Part shown: piece after piece, positions 1-12,200 of the stretch | How the letters are laid out: the number at the start of each line of letters is the position of its first letter | Position numbering within the stretch: the stretch's first letter is position 1 | Source: Thermothielavioides terrestris NRRL 8126 | Lineage: Eukaryota > Ascomycota > Sordariomycetes > Sordariales > Chaetomiaceae | Direction: 5' to 3' | Length of the DNA stretch: 64,000 nucleotides | Assembly: GCF_000226115.1 (NCBI RefSeq) | Contig: NC_016460.1 | Coordinates: 4,340,001 to 4,404,000, forward strand | The notes under the pieces: model-generated | The model's database searches: none | The model's input: only the letters and a program-made list of their open reading frames with translations | What the model was told of the DNA's origin: nothing | Position numbers and translations under genes: made by a program

Positions 1-779
1 AAGAACGGCGGGCCGGGCGCACCCCGAGTAGAAGCGGCACATGAAGTGGTAGCTTTCCATGCCGCCGTACATGATGGCGTTGTCCCCCTGCTTGTTGATG
101 CCCTCCTTGGCGACCTTGGGGTCGACCCAGTCGGGATACCCCCACATGTCGGGCCCAACCTTGCCGAACTCGACCTTGCTCGACGTGTGGTTCCTGACGG
201 TGTCCTTGAACGTCTGGTTGAAGTCGCCGTCGTTCAGGAAGACGTAGGGGTAGTGGAACCACCGGTTGAAGTGGCGCTCGATCGACTTGAGGGACTGGAC
301 CACGCCGTCCAGCTCTTTGTTTCTCGCCAGCACGACGAAGGCGGCATTGGCGCGAGGCTTGCTGGTGTCCGGTTCAACACAGCCCGTGACGAAGACCTTG
401 TCGTGCTTCTCGCTAATTTTCCTGGAGCCGGCCTTGTCAGCGGAGTGGGTTGCAATGTTGTAGGACAGAGGGCGCGTGCCACGAACCGTATCGCTGGCGG
501 CGCACCCGTGGATGATGTGAGCATCCCGCTGGAGCCCTGATGGCGGACAAACAGCACCAGGATAAGGACGACGACGATGCAGGGGAAGAGGAGCACCACT
601 CCGAGCGGCACGGAGATGGTCGAGTTCCCCTTTAGCCTCAGCGGTCGCCTGAGGTAGTCGAAGCGCGCTGCTAGTGTCCCTCTCGAGCGCAGCTTGCCCT
701 TTTCGTCTGCCAGAGGGAGGCGTGGATCCCGTGGACCCCGTGCCAGGACGAACTTGCTCGCTCGGCGCAGAAGGTCCAT
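1..779 (-). CDS. GT15 (KRE2/MNT1/KTR-type) mannosyltransferase, 3' end outside window
   Basis: Type II Golgi membrane protein of the family that adds alpha-1,2-mannose to N- and O-glycans of secreted proteins. Start ATG at 779; exons 553-779 and 23-493, with an intron 494-552 (59 nt, GTTTGT...CCAG) inferred because the frame changes here and only this length restores it. A further donor (GTGCGC) at 22 runs out of the window. Residues about 55-76 form one hydrophobic membrane anchor after a basic cytosolic tail. The lumenal part then shows family-typical strings: NAAFVVLARN, HFNRWFHYPYVFLND, PDMWGYPDWVD and ESYHFMCRFYSG. The catalytic C-terminal half is not in the window, so activity cannot be judged. 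The first intron has a weak donor and could instead mark a frameshift. Family assignment is firm; which KTR paralog it is cannot be said. Confidence 0.85.
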
Positions 780-1138
780 GGTTCAAGGCCAGCGGGGCGG
801 CGCCGGGCGGGAATCGCTGTGGCCGGCAAGTGTGGTGGGAGCGGCGTGCGCAGTTGGTGGTTGGAGCGCGAGGACTGTTCTGTGGGTTATTCGGATACGT
901 TTCAGGTGTGTTCCCATCATAAACAGAGACTGATCCTGGAGAGATCAGGAATCGGTGGGGCAATTCGCCCAGCCTTGTGTCGCCTTGGGCTCCGTCCTTG
1001 CAGCTGCGAAGGCCACGCGCGTAGTGTACGGAGTGCGAAAGACCTGAATTCTGGATGCGCATTGATTCCCCCAAGTGTGGCGCTAGTTTCCCCCAGGGGC
1101 TAAGTGGAGATTTCCACTGCCACCTGATGTGCTGGATC
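780..1138. other. Non-coding gap upstream of the GT15 gene
   Basis: This stretch holds the promoter side of the mannosyltransferase. Only short open frames without recognisable similarity are present, and nothing else is supported. Confidence 0.5.
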
Positions 1139-1525
1139 TTAAAGAGGTCCCGCCAAGACTAATTTCGGCCAATTGTCGGCAATGTTTTTACAGCGTCAGT
1201 ACCCCGCCAAGACCGCCAAGGGGTTTGCACTATCGCCACGGGTTAGCCACGGGTTAGTTCGCCGGGGGTACGGAGGGCGGCGCCAGCCCCCCGCTAGTTA
1301 GGGTGAGGGTTATAGTTAGGGTGAGGGTCAAGGTTAGGGTGCGGGTTAACTTCGTTTTCTTTTTTTTTCAATTTGGTTGAGGTTTCACGAAGTTGCTGCT
1401 ACGAGTCTTTGCAATTCTTCGTTGTTGATGTTGCTCGAAGTCGTGGCGACCCCGCTCCCTCGCGGCAATTTGTAAATACTTGTAAACGGCAGGTTCCGAA
1501 ATTAGTCTTGGCGGGACCTCTTTAA
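1139..1525 (+). mobile_element. MITE-like element, copy 1, TTAA-flanked
   Basis: A 387-bp element bounded by TTAA on both sides (1139-1142 and 1522-1525) with near-perfect terminal inverted repeats of about 26 bp beginning AGAGGTCCCGCC (left) and ending GGCGGGACCTCT (right). It has no coding capacity. Its interior carries a degenerate telomere-like stretch (about 1299-1350) of TTAGGG-related words. Copy 2 lies 130 bp downstream in the opposite orientation. TTAA target sites are typical of piggyBac-type elements, but no transposase is present, so the superfamily is an inference; the TTAA could also belong to the termini of a TA-targeting element. Confidence 0.8.
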
Positions 1526-1655
1526 GAATAACCCCCACTCCCAAATTTGGATAAGATGGAAGTGAATTGGTCCAGGCCTCAGGTCCAGATTCATCGAAAT
1601 CTTGTTCGGGAGCGCCTGCCCGAATCAGGCCTATGTGGGTTTTGCACGGTCGTCG

Positions 1656-2031
1656 TTAAAGAGGTCCCGCCAAGACTAATTTCGGAACCTACCGTTTACA
1701 AGTATTTACAATCGCCAAGCAGTGAGCGGGGCCACGACAACATTGAGCAACATCAACAACAAAGAATCGTAAAGACTTATAGCAACAACTTCGCGAAACC
1801 TCAACCAAATCGAAAAAAAAGAAAACAAAGTTAACCTACACCCTAACTATAACCCGTATCCTAACTATAACCCGAACCCTAATTAACGGGGGGCTAGCGT
1901 CGGCCCCCGTTCCCCCGGCGAACTAACCGCTTGGCGATAGTGCAAACGCCTTGGCGATCGGGGTTGTGTAAAAACGTCGTAAAAACATTGCCGACAATTG
2001 GCCGAAATTAGTCTTGGCGGGACCTCTTTAA
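1656..2031 (-). mobile_element. MITE-like element, copy 2, inverted
   Basis: Second copy (376 bp) of the element at 1139-1525, in inverse orientation. It is again bounded by TTAA (1656-1659 and 2028-2031), with the same AGAGGTCCCGCC termini. Its left interior matches the right interior of copy 1 (GTTTACAAGTATTTACA region) and its right interior matches the left of copy 1 (GCCGACAATTGG region). The telomere-like words appear here as CCCTAA variants. Open frames crossing it translate the terminal repeat and are not genes. Confidence 0.8.
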
Positions 2032-3438
2032 CGTCCACCTTTTGCACTGATCTTTCTTTTGCAGTTTTGATGTCTAGGTGTCTCCTTTTTGAGCATTCGG
2101 GACCATCAGTCTTCCCCCGCCTGACTGGCCGGGTTGGCCAGCTTTCACGGGTTCGGAGTGGCGGCGGTAGAGCACTCAACATCGACTTATTGTGCCTGGT
2201 CCCGGGTGTAATTCGTTGGGACACGGAGAGTCGGCCGCACAAAGGGCACCTAAGTGGACCATATATCTTCTCTCGGAGCGGTTCGAATTCATGCTTCGTA
2301 TTGTCCGCGGCAGTTTCCTGTGACATACGAGCATGCCGGTAAACCTCCAGGCCGTAACAAGCAGCGGCACACCACGGGACAACCTGGAAGCTTCAGACGC
2401 ACTCAATCCTCACTTCCACACCACTCAGTGTATATACAACAAACATTACACGCACCGTCGCGCCAGACCAGACAGCCATGGCGCATGAACAGTCGGTATT
2501 TACACCCCCCCCAGCGCAGTCGCCATTCTCCCCACACTACTCTCTTACCCTCCCTTCCTTTCTTGTCCATCGACGCCAACCCCATCTGCTCTCTGGTTGT
2601 CAAGGAGCGGACGGCCTAAGCCATTACAGCAGCGCCAAACATACCACGGATAGTCGGTGCTTCGTTTCAACGCCAGGCAGACAAAAGACAAATAAAACAC
2701 AAAACACTGCCCCGTCTCCCCGCCGTCCCCCCCCCTCACCCCCCCGCTCCCCGCCCCCAACTATAACCACCTACAACGACGATGCCAATGGCAGCAACAA
2801 CAACAGTAGCAGTGGTCCAAACGGAAACCGCAAGCGCTCACTTGCAGCACACACCGTTCAATACCGAGACCTTTGAGAAGAGTCCACGAGTCAAGCATCC
2901 AAAAAAAATGACGGCGAAACCTTTCAAAATATGACCGAACTGGCATCTTGAAACCCTGTGCCTGTTTGCAATGTAACCCACAACCTCCCCTTCCCATCCC
3001 ACGCGCGATACGCAAGAACCGAAAAATAAGAAAAGGAGGTGGGACAAGCACCGAAAAACCCAAATAAGCGTTAACCCAAACCAGCGTTGTGTACAAGCAC
3101 GGCGAGGGAGACGGTACGATATCGGTATCCAAGTCAATACAGAAAAAAAAAAAAGCAGTAAAAGTAGAGCTAGACATTAGATGACGGGTCATATCGCGCC
3201 GCAGAGTACTACTACCGGGCCGGGCTAAGAAGGCCATACATACACAAACAGCCTCGGGTGGGGGGGCCGCCATTTCTCGTTTCATGTTTGTTGTTGTTTG
3301 CGAACCAAGAGAGATCGCCGCCGATATGCCCAGGGACGAACAAACACCAATTGGCAAAAGCAAATGGCCAAGACATAATAATAGATTGGACACAAGTAAA
3401 ACCCAACCGTGAGAGAGAGAGGGAGGGAAGGAGAGAGA
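2032..3438. other. Non-coding stretch downstream of the CRH gene
   Basis: Lies between the MITE pair and the stop of the GH16 gene. It contains C-rich tracts (about 2505-2760) and an A-rich patch (about 3140-3155), and probably includes the 3' UTR of the GH16 gene. No coding sequence, RNA gene or mobile element is supported. Confidence 0.5.
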
Positions 3439-4934
3439 TCAGAGGAGAAGCAGCGCGGCAAAGCCGATGACGACGGCAAAGGCGCTGGCGCCGAGGGTGC
3501 GGTCGATGGCGCGGGCGGCGTTGTTCGGGTTGGAGCCGCCGCTGCCGCTGCCGCTGTCGCAGGATTGCGAGAAGCCCGTGGTGGCGCAGTCGGGCGCGCT
3601 GTTGCTGCTGGAGCCGCCGCTCGAGCCGGAGCTGGACGAGCCCGAGTTGCTGCTGCCGGGCACCTGGGCGCCGCCGCCCGGGGTCGAGCCGCCGCCGGGG
3701 ATGGCGTTGACCGAGGACGAGGCGGTGCCGGTCGCGCTGCCCGTCGTCGTGCCGTCCGTCTTGTTCATGTCCGTGCCCGTCGCGAGGAAGCTCTTGAGCA
3801 CGGTCGGCTTGTCGCTGTCGACCACCGTGTTGTTGGTGGCCGACACGTCGTTGTAGTAGTACGACACGCCCTTGTTGGTGCCCGGCGGGCTCGAGGCGTT
3901 GTAGCACTCGACCGTGATCTCGCCAAAGGTGGCGAAGTAGTAGCCGTACTTCTTGATCTCGTCCGAGTTCCAGTCGATCACGCCGCCGGCCCAGTCGATG
4001 GTGCCCTGCGCGTTGGACGCCAGACCGCCGGGCCAGATGGAGATCTGCACGCGCGCCGGCGTCTGCGGGAACGCCCACTGGTTCGACGTCGCGTTCCACG
4101 TATCCGCCCTCTTCTTGATGCGGCCGACCTTGCCATCCACGAGCCACGTAATATCGTCGGGCGTCCACCGGATCTCGTACTCGTGGAAGTTGTTGTACGT
4201 GTCGGACAGGTCGGTGATGTTGACCGAGTTGTCGTCTATGGATGGCGGTCAGAATCGAACCACAGTAGGCTCAGCAGGAACACATAAAAACAGCGCCACT
4301 TACAGTTGGGAATGCCCTGGAAGTAGTAGTTTGTCTGGGCGGTGCTCAGGTCGGCGCCCACAAACTCGTAGTCGATCTCGTCCTTGACGTCGCTGAGTAG
4401 GATGAAGGCGGTCACCACACCGCGGTCCTTGGACGTCTTAAGCTTCGCCTTGACGTTGCCGTACCACATGTACGTCGTCGAGGCCAGAACGGTGCCGACC
4501 GAGTTCGGCGGCATGGTCAGGAGCACATTTCCGTTGTACACCAGCGGCTGGCCCTGGCCGACCCAGTCCGCCTCGTTCGGGTCGCCGAGATACTTGCTGA
4601 TGTCCTTGTAGCGGTCGAGGGAGTCCATCTTGTACGTCTTGGACTGGCACACCGGCTCGGGCACGCACGAGTCGAGGGAGAAGGACATGCGCGGGTCGCA
4701 GCCGCCGAGGCAGTAGGCGCCGACGCCGCATTCGCCGTACTCTGTACCGCGGGTTTCCCAACATCAGTGATGCGTGCCTTGTAGGACGGTCTTTCTTCCT
4801 GGGCGCTACTCACGAGAACAGCACGGCGCCTCCTTAGGGCACTTCTGCGTCAAGGAGCACTTCTGGGGACTGTCGGCCAGGACGGTGGCCGCGCCGAGCA
4901 GGGCGGCGCCCAAAGGCAGCAGGGATCGAACCAT
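3439..4934 (-). CDS. GPI-anchored CRH/UTR2-type glycosyl hydrolase family 16 chitin-glucan transglycosylase
   Basis: Cell-wall enzyme expected to cross-link chitin to beta-glucan at the cell surface (family knowledge). Exons 4814-4934, 4304-4741 and 3439-4235; introns 4742-4813 (GTGAGT) and 4236-4303 (GTAAGT); 451 residues. The start at 4934 was chosen because MVRSLLPLGAALLGAATVLA is a clean signal peptide, although an in-frame ATG lies further upstream. Residues 26-66 form a cysteine-rich, CBM18-like module (KCPKEAPCCSQYGECG, AYCLGGCDPR). The GH16 core carries DEIDYEF (about residues 161-167): Glu162 is the expected nucleophile and Glu166 the acid/base. A Ser/Gly/Thr-rich linker follows from about residue 320, and the protein ends in a hydrophobic tail after NAARAIDRT, the pattern of a GPI signal. 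Length and domain order fit the Crh2/Utr2 branch. Confidence 0.93.
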
Positions 4935-7443
4935 TGTCGTCCACGTGAGCGAGGGTCGAGTAGCGAGCAAGGATGTGAATTGTGTAGAGTCGAGGTTCGG
5001 CACCGAGGAGTGACGTCCTTGAGGCTGAAGGCTCACGCCCGGTTTGATCCACCTCGCTGGTTGCGGTATCTACGGCACGGGTGGTCTATGCGGGGTGCTG
5101 GAATGCGTCGGCTGAGTCGGGAAGGGCGAACTCGGGCCTGGGGCAGTCCAGATTCTTCGATGGCCTTGCCTAGTGCGCTGAAGGCGGGAGGGCGACGGCG
5201 CTGGCGGAACGAACGAACACTCGGGGGTAGGTGCTTCGCGTGACGTTGAAACGATCGGCTGGTTGGAGGTTGGCGGTCGGAAGTAGCTGTCGCGAAAAGG
5301 AAAAAAGGACCACAGTGCTACAACTTCGCGTTTCCCTCAAAACGAATGGACAAGCGACCTTTCCGGGCCCCTCGGTGAAAAGCGAAGGATCCTAGGTAAC
5401 CAAAGTTGAAGAAACGAACGGTTAGAAGGTCCTGGGGCAGGGTAAGTTGTTCTCCGTCGAAAGGGGGAGAATCGCCGAGGAAGCAGTGGGGACCGCGAGC
5501 GGGTCAATTTTACATCGCTGGCTGCCCTGCTGGACCTTGCTGGCGCAGCGCCTGGGCCAACCAAGTCCAGGCTGGGCAAAATACGGATCCGCTGCTACCC
5601 ACCCGCAGATGCTGGGTGGGGCCTTCGCCCTGCTTGCTCGTGTTGGCGTTCTGCCCAAATGCGACAGCCGTTGTGGTCTGCAAAACCTGAAAGGGGAGGA
5701 CTTCTGATGTGATGCGATGGAATGGACACTTCTGATGCGAAGCAGTTTGCCGGCCGACATCAGTCCATGGCTTACACAGCAGTAGTGTCCGTACGACATA
5801 TGCATCTTTGCTCCAACAAAACTCGCCAATTCCGACCGGGCCGTTCACTGACGGCAGGCTTTTTTTTTCCATTTCCCCAGATTACCGGATTAGGGGGGCG
5901 TCGTAAGACATGGCTTGCAGGTTCACTAACGAACGTTTAACGGCGGAATAGTGTAGTGTCCTTTGACGTGTGGGTCCTCGCTGATCGCTTAATGGACGAG
6001 TGATTGGCCGGTCCATGCGACCAGCAAACTTGCATCACTGCATTTCCTCCTCCTTCCAGGCGGACCGGATGAACGATCCCTCTCGTATTCCTGCATAACT
6101 TTTCATGCTGGTGGACGTGTTTAACTATCTCCGAGCCATGAAACCCGAGCTGTGAGGCGTCGCCTCCCAAGACAAGACAATCGCTCGGCCCGACACGTTA
6201 GTCAACTGTACACTATGAGCCAATATGAAGGCATAGTTTAACCAGCATGGTAGCTGTTTTGCCGGATTTAGTCCGGTTACATTCACCCTACCTAATAAAG
6301 GGGTGTGAGGGAGGTGTTTTAACGTTGCCTTCAATGACGCCGCAGGACCGATAGCTACGAGTGCCCGAGCTACCTGGTGATGCTGCACTTACACCGCACG
6401 GCACTGTAGTGTTATTTACGATTTCCAGACGTATCCCTATTGTGGCTGATCGGCCCTGGCGAGCGAAACGGCAACAATCGACTTTCCCCCTTGAGGATCT
6501 ACAAATAGCGCCAGGTTCTGAAGGTTCAGCGGTACGTCCCGGCGTGGGCGTATGTCCTGGTCGTGATGGCACAAACTGTAAGTTACCGCCGCAACACCGA
6601 CAGCGGGAGTCGGAGAGCGACTCAGAGAACAGACACGGAGCGTTAAAAAGACGATGATGTGACCTAGGATATTTATACCGCGGATGCAAGGACCCGCCAT
6701 TCCTTGACAATTCCATTGCCATCCACAACCAGGAATCGCCGCGTTAGACATCCGGTCAACCCTAGCAAAGGGAGAAGCAAAGAATGAGGGATAACGCCTA
6801 ATGTCCAGCCTTCAATCTCGAGGAGCTCCCAACGTCGAGGTGGGAGTTGACTAGCACAACGACACTCGAAAAGGAAAAGAAAACACAAAACAATATACCT
6901 CGCGCCACCGCCAGCAGGATCAGCTCTTCTGCGCTTGGCTTGCCCCATCAAGGAATCGACCCCCTCTAGCTGGGGAAATCCCCGACAAGCCAAGCGTAGA
7001 GTCCGTGAGAGCGACCCATCCACTACCCGGAAGCCATGCCCTGAGCCTATCGGAACCGGAACTCCACAAAGAAACCCCCAGAGCCCAGAACAGCAAAGTT
7101 CAACAGGGAGAATCAGAGCCGACGACTGACGGAAAGCCACAATCTGGACTGACTAAATATCAACTTTGACAAAAGACACGAGTTGTCGAGTTTTGTTTCC
7201 GTCCGAAAGGCCTCGCGAACGGGTAGACGGACCCACTGAACCAGACTGAACGAAAACAACTGTCACCTGGTCTGTCAACAAAGCCAGGAAAGCTGAGGCG
7301 ACTCTGAGTACCGCCGTCTGGGCTTCATCACAGTATAGACTCGGAGGCCGTTGACCCGACGCACCGCAAAGGCTACAAGGGTCCGGAAAAGGTACAAGAG
7401 AGGGTGGGTGCATCGCAGGTGGCGGCGTGGAGGGCGCCCGAGC
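4935..7443. other. Long intergenic region between the GH16 and Myb genes
   Basis: Carries the upstream region of the GH16 gene and the downstream region of the polyQ Myb gene. I read both strands and found only short frames without conserved motifs, no tRNA-like fold and no terminal repeats. An uncharacterised non-coding transcript cannot be excluded. Confidence 0.45.
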
Positions 7444-9239
7444 TCATCTTCCCTTTTGCGGGGGAAACAGGTCTGTATCCGTCCGGTCAGCTTCCGTTTG
7501 CCGGCGCTATGAGACAAAGTGCCCACGTCTACATACCGGGGAAGTGCTCCTTCGCAAATTGCTCGCACGCCTTAGCAGGCTTGCCCACCTTCTGCCCAAT
7601 CGCCTTCCATTTGTTGTTCTCGTACTCCTTAATGGCCGAAAACAGTGCGGCTTTCTGGAGCCCGAGTTAGCACTTGGGATTGATATCAGTACAGAGACCG
7701 AAGTGGCAAGTACCTCATCCTCAGCAAACTCGGCATAGTGCATGTCCTTATACCAATGCTTCTTGACGCTGCCCTCTGTTCGGGTTGGGAACGTCTGCAC
7801 CCCGTTAGCCCTGGAATTGCTCACGCGGGAAAGAGACGGCGCCTACCTTGGCAATCTCGGCCCAGCTGTTTCCGGCATCACGCATCTGCTTCAGCCGGTG
7901 CTCCTCGGCCGGTGTCCAGGGGGTATTGGTCCGGCTTTTCTTGGGCGGCGGCGCCGACGCAGGAGTAGCGTCGTCAACTGGGGCTTGTTGTGCCGGGGCA
8001 GCAGCCGGCTTCGAGGGGGTGGAAGCGGGAGCGGGGCCCGGCACGGGCTGCGGCTGCGCCTGTTGCTGCGGCGGATGCTGGCCATGCTGCTGGTGCTGCT
8101 GCTGATGCTGATGTGCCTGCGCTTGCGACGGCTGGCCCGGGGGCTGCGGCACTTGATGAGGACCAATCGAACCAGGCTGCGCAGCTTGCGATGGCTGTTG
8201 TTGTTGCTGTTGTTGGGTAGATGCGGGTGCCTGTATGTGCTGAGACGCGTGCTGCTGCGGATGCGGAGGCGGATGCTGGGCGCCATGCGGAGCTGCATGG
8301 TGAGGAGCATGCTGGGCAGCATGAGCAGCAGGTGCGCCGTGTTGCGGAGCGTGCTGCGGAGCACTGGCCGGCGGATGGGCGCCCGGGGCTGGACGTTTCC
8401 GTCGCCCGCTCGACGCCGGGGCCGGCGTCGGGGTCGCCTGTTGGGGCGGTTGAGCCTGGGGTTGCTGCTGCTGCGGCTGCTGCTGCTGGGCCGGCTGGGC
8501 CGGCTGCGGCTGCTGCACGGATGGGGCCGCGTGGTGCTGCGCATGCTGCGCATGCTGTTGCTGATGCGAGTGCTGCTGTTGCTGCTGCTGCTGCTGCGAC
8601 GACGTCTGCGGCGGCTGCGTGGGGTAGGCTCGGTAATCCACGGCCTGGTCACGCCGCGTCATGTCGGGCTGCTGAGCAGCGTAGGCCGGCTGACTGTACC
8701 AAGCGGCATTGTTAGCGAATGTATTTGTGGGCGGCTGCTGATGATGTTGCGATGGTGGCTGGTGTTGCAACGACGGTCCCGACGTCGTCTGTAGGGGACG
8801 CCATGGTTGCGCTTCGTTGGCCGTCCGCTGCTGCTTCATTACAGACGGACAGCAAGCGGTGTCGAAGGCCGCCTGGGCGCAGAGCACCAGGTGACGGACC
8901 ACGACTGCAGGAGGGCGGTTCGAGGGTGTTGAAGGGTGTGCGGGCGGCTCAGAAGATGGTATGTTTTGCTTATCCGAACGTTTTTTGCTCCTGGCTGCTT
9001 CACACGTGGTCGATCTCCCTGGGCTCCCATGTTTGCAGGACAAAGCCTGGGGAAGGAGTACATCGGGTACATAAAAGGGGCGGGGGAAGAAGGAGAGGTT
9101 GGTACCAGCCCAGCGAGCTGCAGCGGTGGCCGGGATACGAAAAAGATACAAGGAGACCAGGTACTCACTGGAGGTCATTGGAGTGGCTGGTGGAGTTGTA
9201 AATGTACTCCGGCACGGGCGCAATCGTCCACTGATGCAT
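7444..9239 (-). CDS. PolyQ/His-rich protein with two C-terminal Myb/SANT-like repeats
   Basis: Probable nuclear DNA-binding protein. Proposed exons 9169-9239, 8694-side 8693-7847, 7714-7794, 7537-7654 and 7444-7472 (381 residues; the sum closes in frame). Exon 1 encodes MHQWTIAPVPEYIYNST and ends at a GTGAGT donor. The long middle is Gln/His/Pro/Ala low complexity. Repeat 1 starts at NTPWTPAEEHRLKQMRDAGN and continues across a 52-nt intron to SVKKHWYKDMHYAEF; repeat 2 is AALFSAIKEYENNKWKAIGQ followed by KACEQFAKEHFP. The last intron (7473-7536) has GTATGT, GCTGAC and CAG; without it the protein ends one residue later at 7529. The first intron is the uncertain part: its acceptor at 8694 has a GCTAAC branch site, but 8694-8839 also reads as plausible protein starting MKQQRTANEA. 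The family is clear; the target genes are unknown. Confidence 0.82.
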
Positions 9240-12200
9240 GGTCTAAGGCGCCAAAAGCCGTCAGCGATGCTGCCTGTACGAGCAAACCGGAAGCAGCTTC
9301 AGAGTGCAAATGGAGATGGAATCGGATTAGAAGACCCATGATGGGATGGGGCCGAGCCGCACAATGCAGTGTCTTGATCCGCCTGGCGATGGGAACCCGG
9401 GGCGCGTTTTGCTGCGGTGACGAGGCCTCGGGACGCTGGTGGTATCAGCCGCGCAGAGACCCTGGGCAGCTTCCGAGGTTGCCCGCCTCTTGAGCGAATT
9501 GCTGAGCAAAATGCTGTGACCGGGCGTGAAGCGTTTGCTTGTGCAGCACGGCACGCGTCGAGTCCACGACCGGACCGGGAAAAGAAAGAAGAAAAACAAT
9601 AACAGAAAACGATCTTTGCGCGACTCGGCGGCGATCGCGCATTGAACGCGCGCTGTGAGATGAAATGGACGAGGTACTTACGGGCAGAGATGGCTGGGTT
9701 ATGACCAAAGCTGCATTTGAAGACGGACAAGCCGTGACTTTGGAGTTGGAGGAAGGAGGTACGGATACCCGCGAGTGACTAACGCGCAGTGACTGGCCTG
9801 GGACACGCAGAAGTACGGAAGTACCTCGACTGGTTTGGAATTTGTCGGGGAATGGGGGGGCTGGGGCTGGTGGGTGGAGATGAAGGATTCTGTGACCTCA
9901 GAGTGAAAGTGACCTTGGGGCGGATCGGGTTTTGTGCGAACGGGTAGGCGCGCTCGTTCATTATCATTGGCTGGCTGGGCGGGGAGCCGTGATTTCCTCG
10001 AGGAAATCTTTGTCAGTGGACCAGGCAGTGCCAAGATCCCGCCCCACACACCAGCGGTCAACTTGACGGGCCGTCACGCCAACAAATGCTGAATGTCCAA
10101 TGTCGTCAAATGCCGAGGCCGCGAATGATCTTCGGGCTGGCCGTGTCACCGATTGCTCTTTGTGGCTTGATGATGCCTTGTGTTCTTTCTCTTCAAAACG
10201 GCCTCGGGTTTTGCTGCCGGCTTGATACGCCCCTCGCGATGCTGTCATCTCCCCGGTATCACCACGGCGCTAACCACGTTGGGTAGTGTATGTGATTGCC
10301 GTTGCAGAATGACCAATCGCGATTGGCGACTTTCTGTGTGGCGGGCAACCTAACGTTCGTTATCGTTGCTTTCCAGGGCAACTGCGGTCAATGGCCCAGG
10401 TTTATGTCTTTCGCTCATAAACGGATAAGTTACCGGTGAATGCTACATTCTGGCCAAGTTTGAGACGTTCGAAATGTTTGCCTTGCTTGGGATGATGTGA
10501 CCCTTGAAAAGGAATTGGAGCTACCTGACCTATGCACTGTGCCGAAGTCTGGCAGCTGGCTGGTGTTGTTCCTGTTCTGTGCGGGCACAAGCGACTGGCA
10601 GGAGTGCTGCATTCACGAGTCTCACTACCTTAACCTATTCGAACTTCAATGTCGTTACCTTACAGTTACCTTACAGAATACGGATTTCACTACGCGTATT
10701 CCGTACACTAAACGGAACGGTACCGTCAGGGGTAATGACGTCTTACCCTATTTTAGTGTAGCCGCCGAGAGATATGAGGAGAGCTGGGGGTACGAACACA
10801 GTACCTCCGCTCACTGTTGTGCGAGGTACTGCCCCGCTCTGGCGCGTCACCAACTGTGGCACAGAATCTGTTACGTGATGTGGTGTACGGATACTTCCCG
10901 CCGTCCGCACAAAGCAGCGCCAAATATTCCAAGCCTGTTCTCCTTCCAGCCTGCGCCAGCCCCCGCTCTCAACGTGAATATAATACGCAGCTTCCAGGCC
11001 AGCACCGCGGTTACCTGTCGTGGCGCGACTTATCCACGGAAATGGCACGTAACGCGGCCGCAGCACGGCCACCTTGGCATATCTCTCGGGCAGTTGGTGG
11101 CGGGGCGGCAAGGCGGTTGGCAATTGGTCGGTGTGACGGGTCGGTGGCAAACGCAATCAACCTAGTGTCGCGCGGTACTTGACCTGCACTTGATTTGAAG
11201 AGATGTGTGCATCCCGTGACCGGCCCGCCCACGATTCCGGACTGAACACGAATCGATTCCTGGCCTCCGGCGCTGCTGCGTGGCCCACGCCCGCCTCGGC
11301 TCGGTAAAGAGCCTTGGGGGGGTGGTCCTCGGGCCGGCCGCAGCCGTGCCGCTCTCCCGGAGGGCAACCCGCAATTCGCAATAGCTCCGATCGACCCATA
11401 CCGGGTTCCGGGGTGTTGACTTCGGTTGCTCGCATCACCCCTCGCCGAAGTTGCGGAGACGCTCCTGCCCTGTCCAACATGTCATTTCGGCTGCAACAAT
11501 CCCGCATCTGCCCGCCCGTTTGCCGGCCAGATGATTGCATCGCGGTCAGGGCATCGGCTCGGATCGTGTTGGTGCATAAATTGGCACATAAACACGGCTT
11601 GTCCTGGTTGGGTCGGCCACCTTGGGGGCTGGTGATATCATGCTGAATGTGGAAACAGCCCATCTGCGGTGATCTGCCTTCCACTGCGTTGCTCGAGACC
11701 TAACCGCGAGCCATCACGTCCTGTCATCAAAGCGCATCATCTCATTGCCCGCCATGTCGGTGGACCGAGCACGCTCCCTGATGGAAGTGGAACACTGGAG
11801 GCCTATCTAGCTCACCTAAGTAGGCACATACTTGGTGTCTTAAAGATGACTGTTCGCCGGTCTGCGCTGTATATCGACACTCGCGAGTGCGAGCCCGTCC
11901 TCGGTAGACAAACCAGGTTGGCATCGTACCTGGACTCCGCAGATTTCTCGATGATTGCCGAAACAGGGGCCCAAGGATGCCTACCTGACCTCTCGAGCCG
12001 CTTCCCAAAGTTCGGGCGCTTTCTCATGAGCGCGAAGAACTAAGCCGGCGGGGGAATGTATGGCATCAAGGTTGAAAAGTACCGTGGGTAACAAGATCAA
12101 AACTCTTACAGGTCACCCATCGAGAACCCCGATTTCCACAAGATCTCATCGATCTGCAAAGAAGAAAAAGTCGAGCTGCTTGGCTCAGCACGAGCACGGA

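Noticed and set aside
1299..1350. TTAGGG-like array suggesting an internal telomere
   Set aside because: Units are irregular (TTAGGGTGAGGG, TTATAG) and the same words occur inverted in the second MITE copy, so they are part of the element interior.
1547..2326. Two open frames sharing the peptide KEVPPRLIS
   Set aside because: The shared peptide is the translation of the MITE terminal repeat, not protein homology.
3212..4287. Large overlapping frames on both strands over the GH16 gene
   Set aside because: They overlap the well-supported third exon of the CRH gene and encode only Arg/Gln/Ala-rich strings.
7742..8794. 350-codon plus-strand open frame, Leu/Arg-rich
   Set aside because: It is the antisense of the CAG/CAC-rich polyQ region of the Myb gene; its composition follows from that repeat.
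10497..11165. 222-codon frame in the gene desert
   Set aside because: No motif, no conserved composition, and no splice-compatible extension; not distinguishable from chance.
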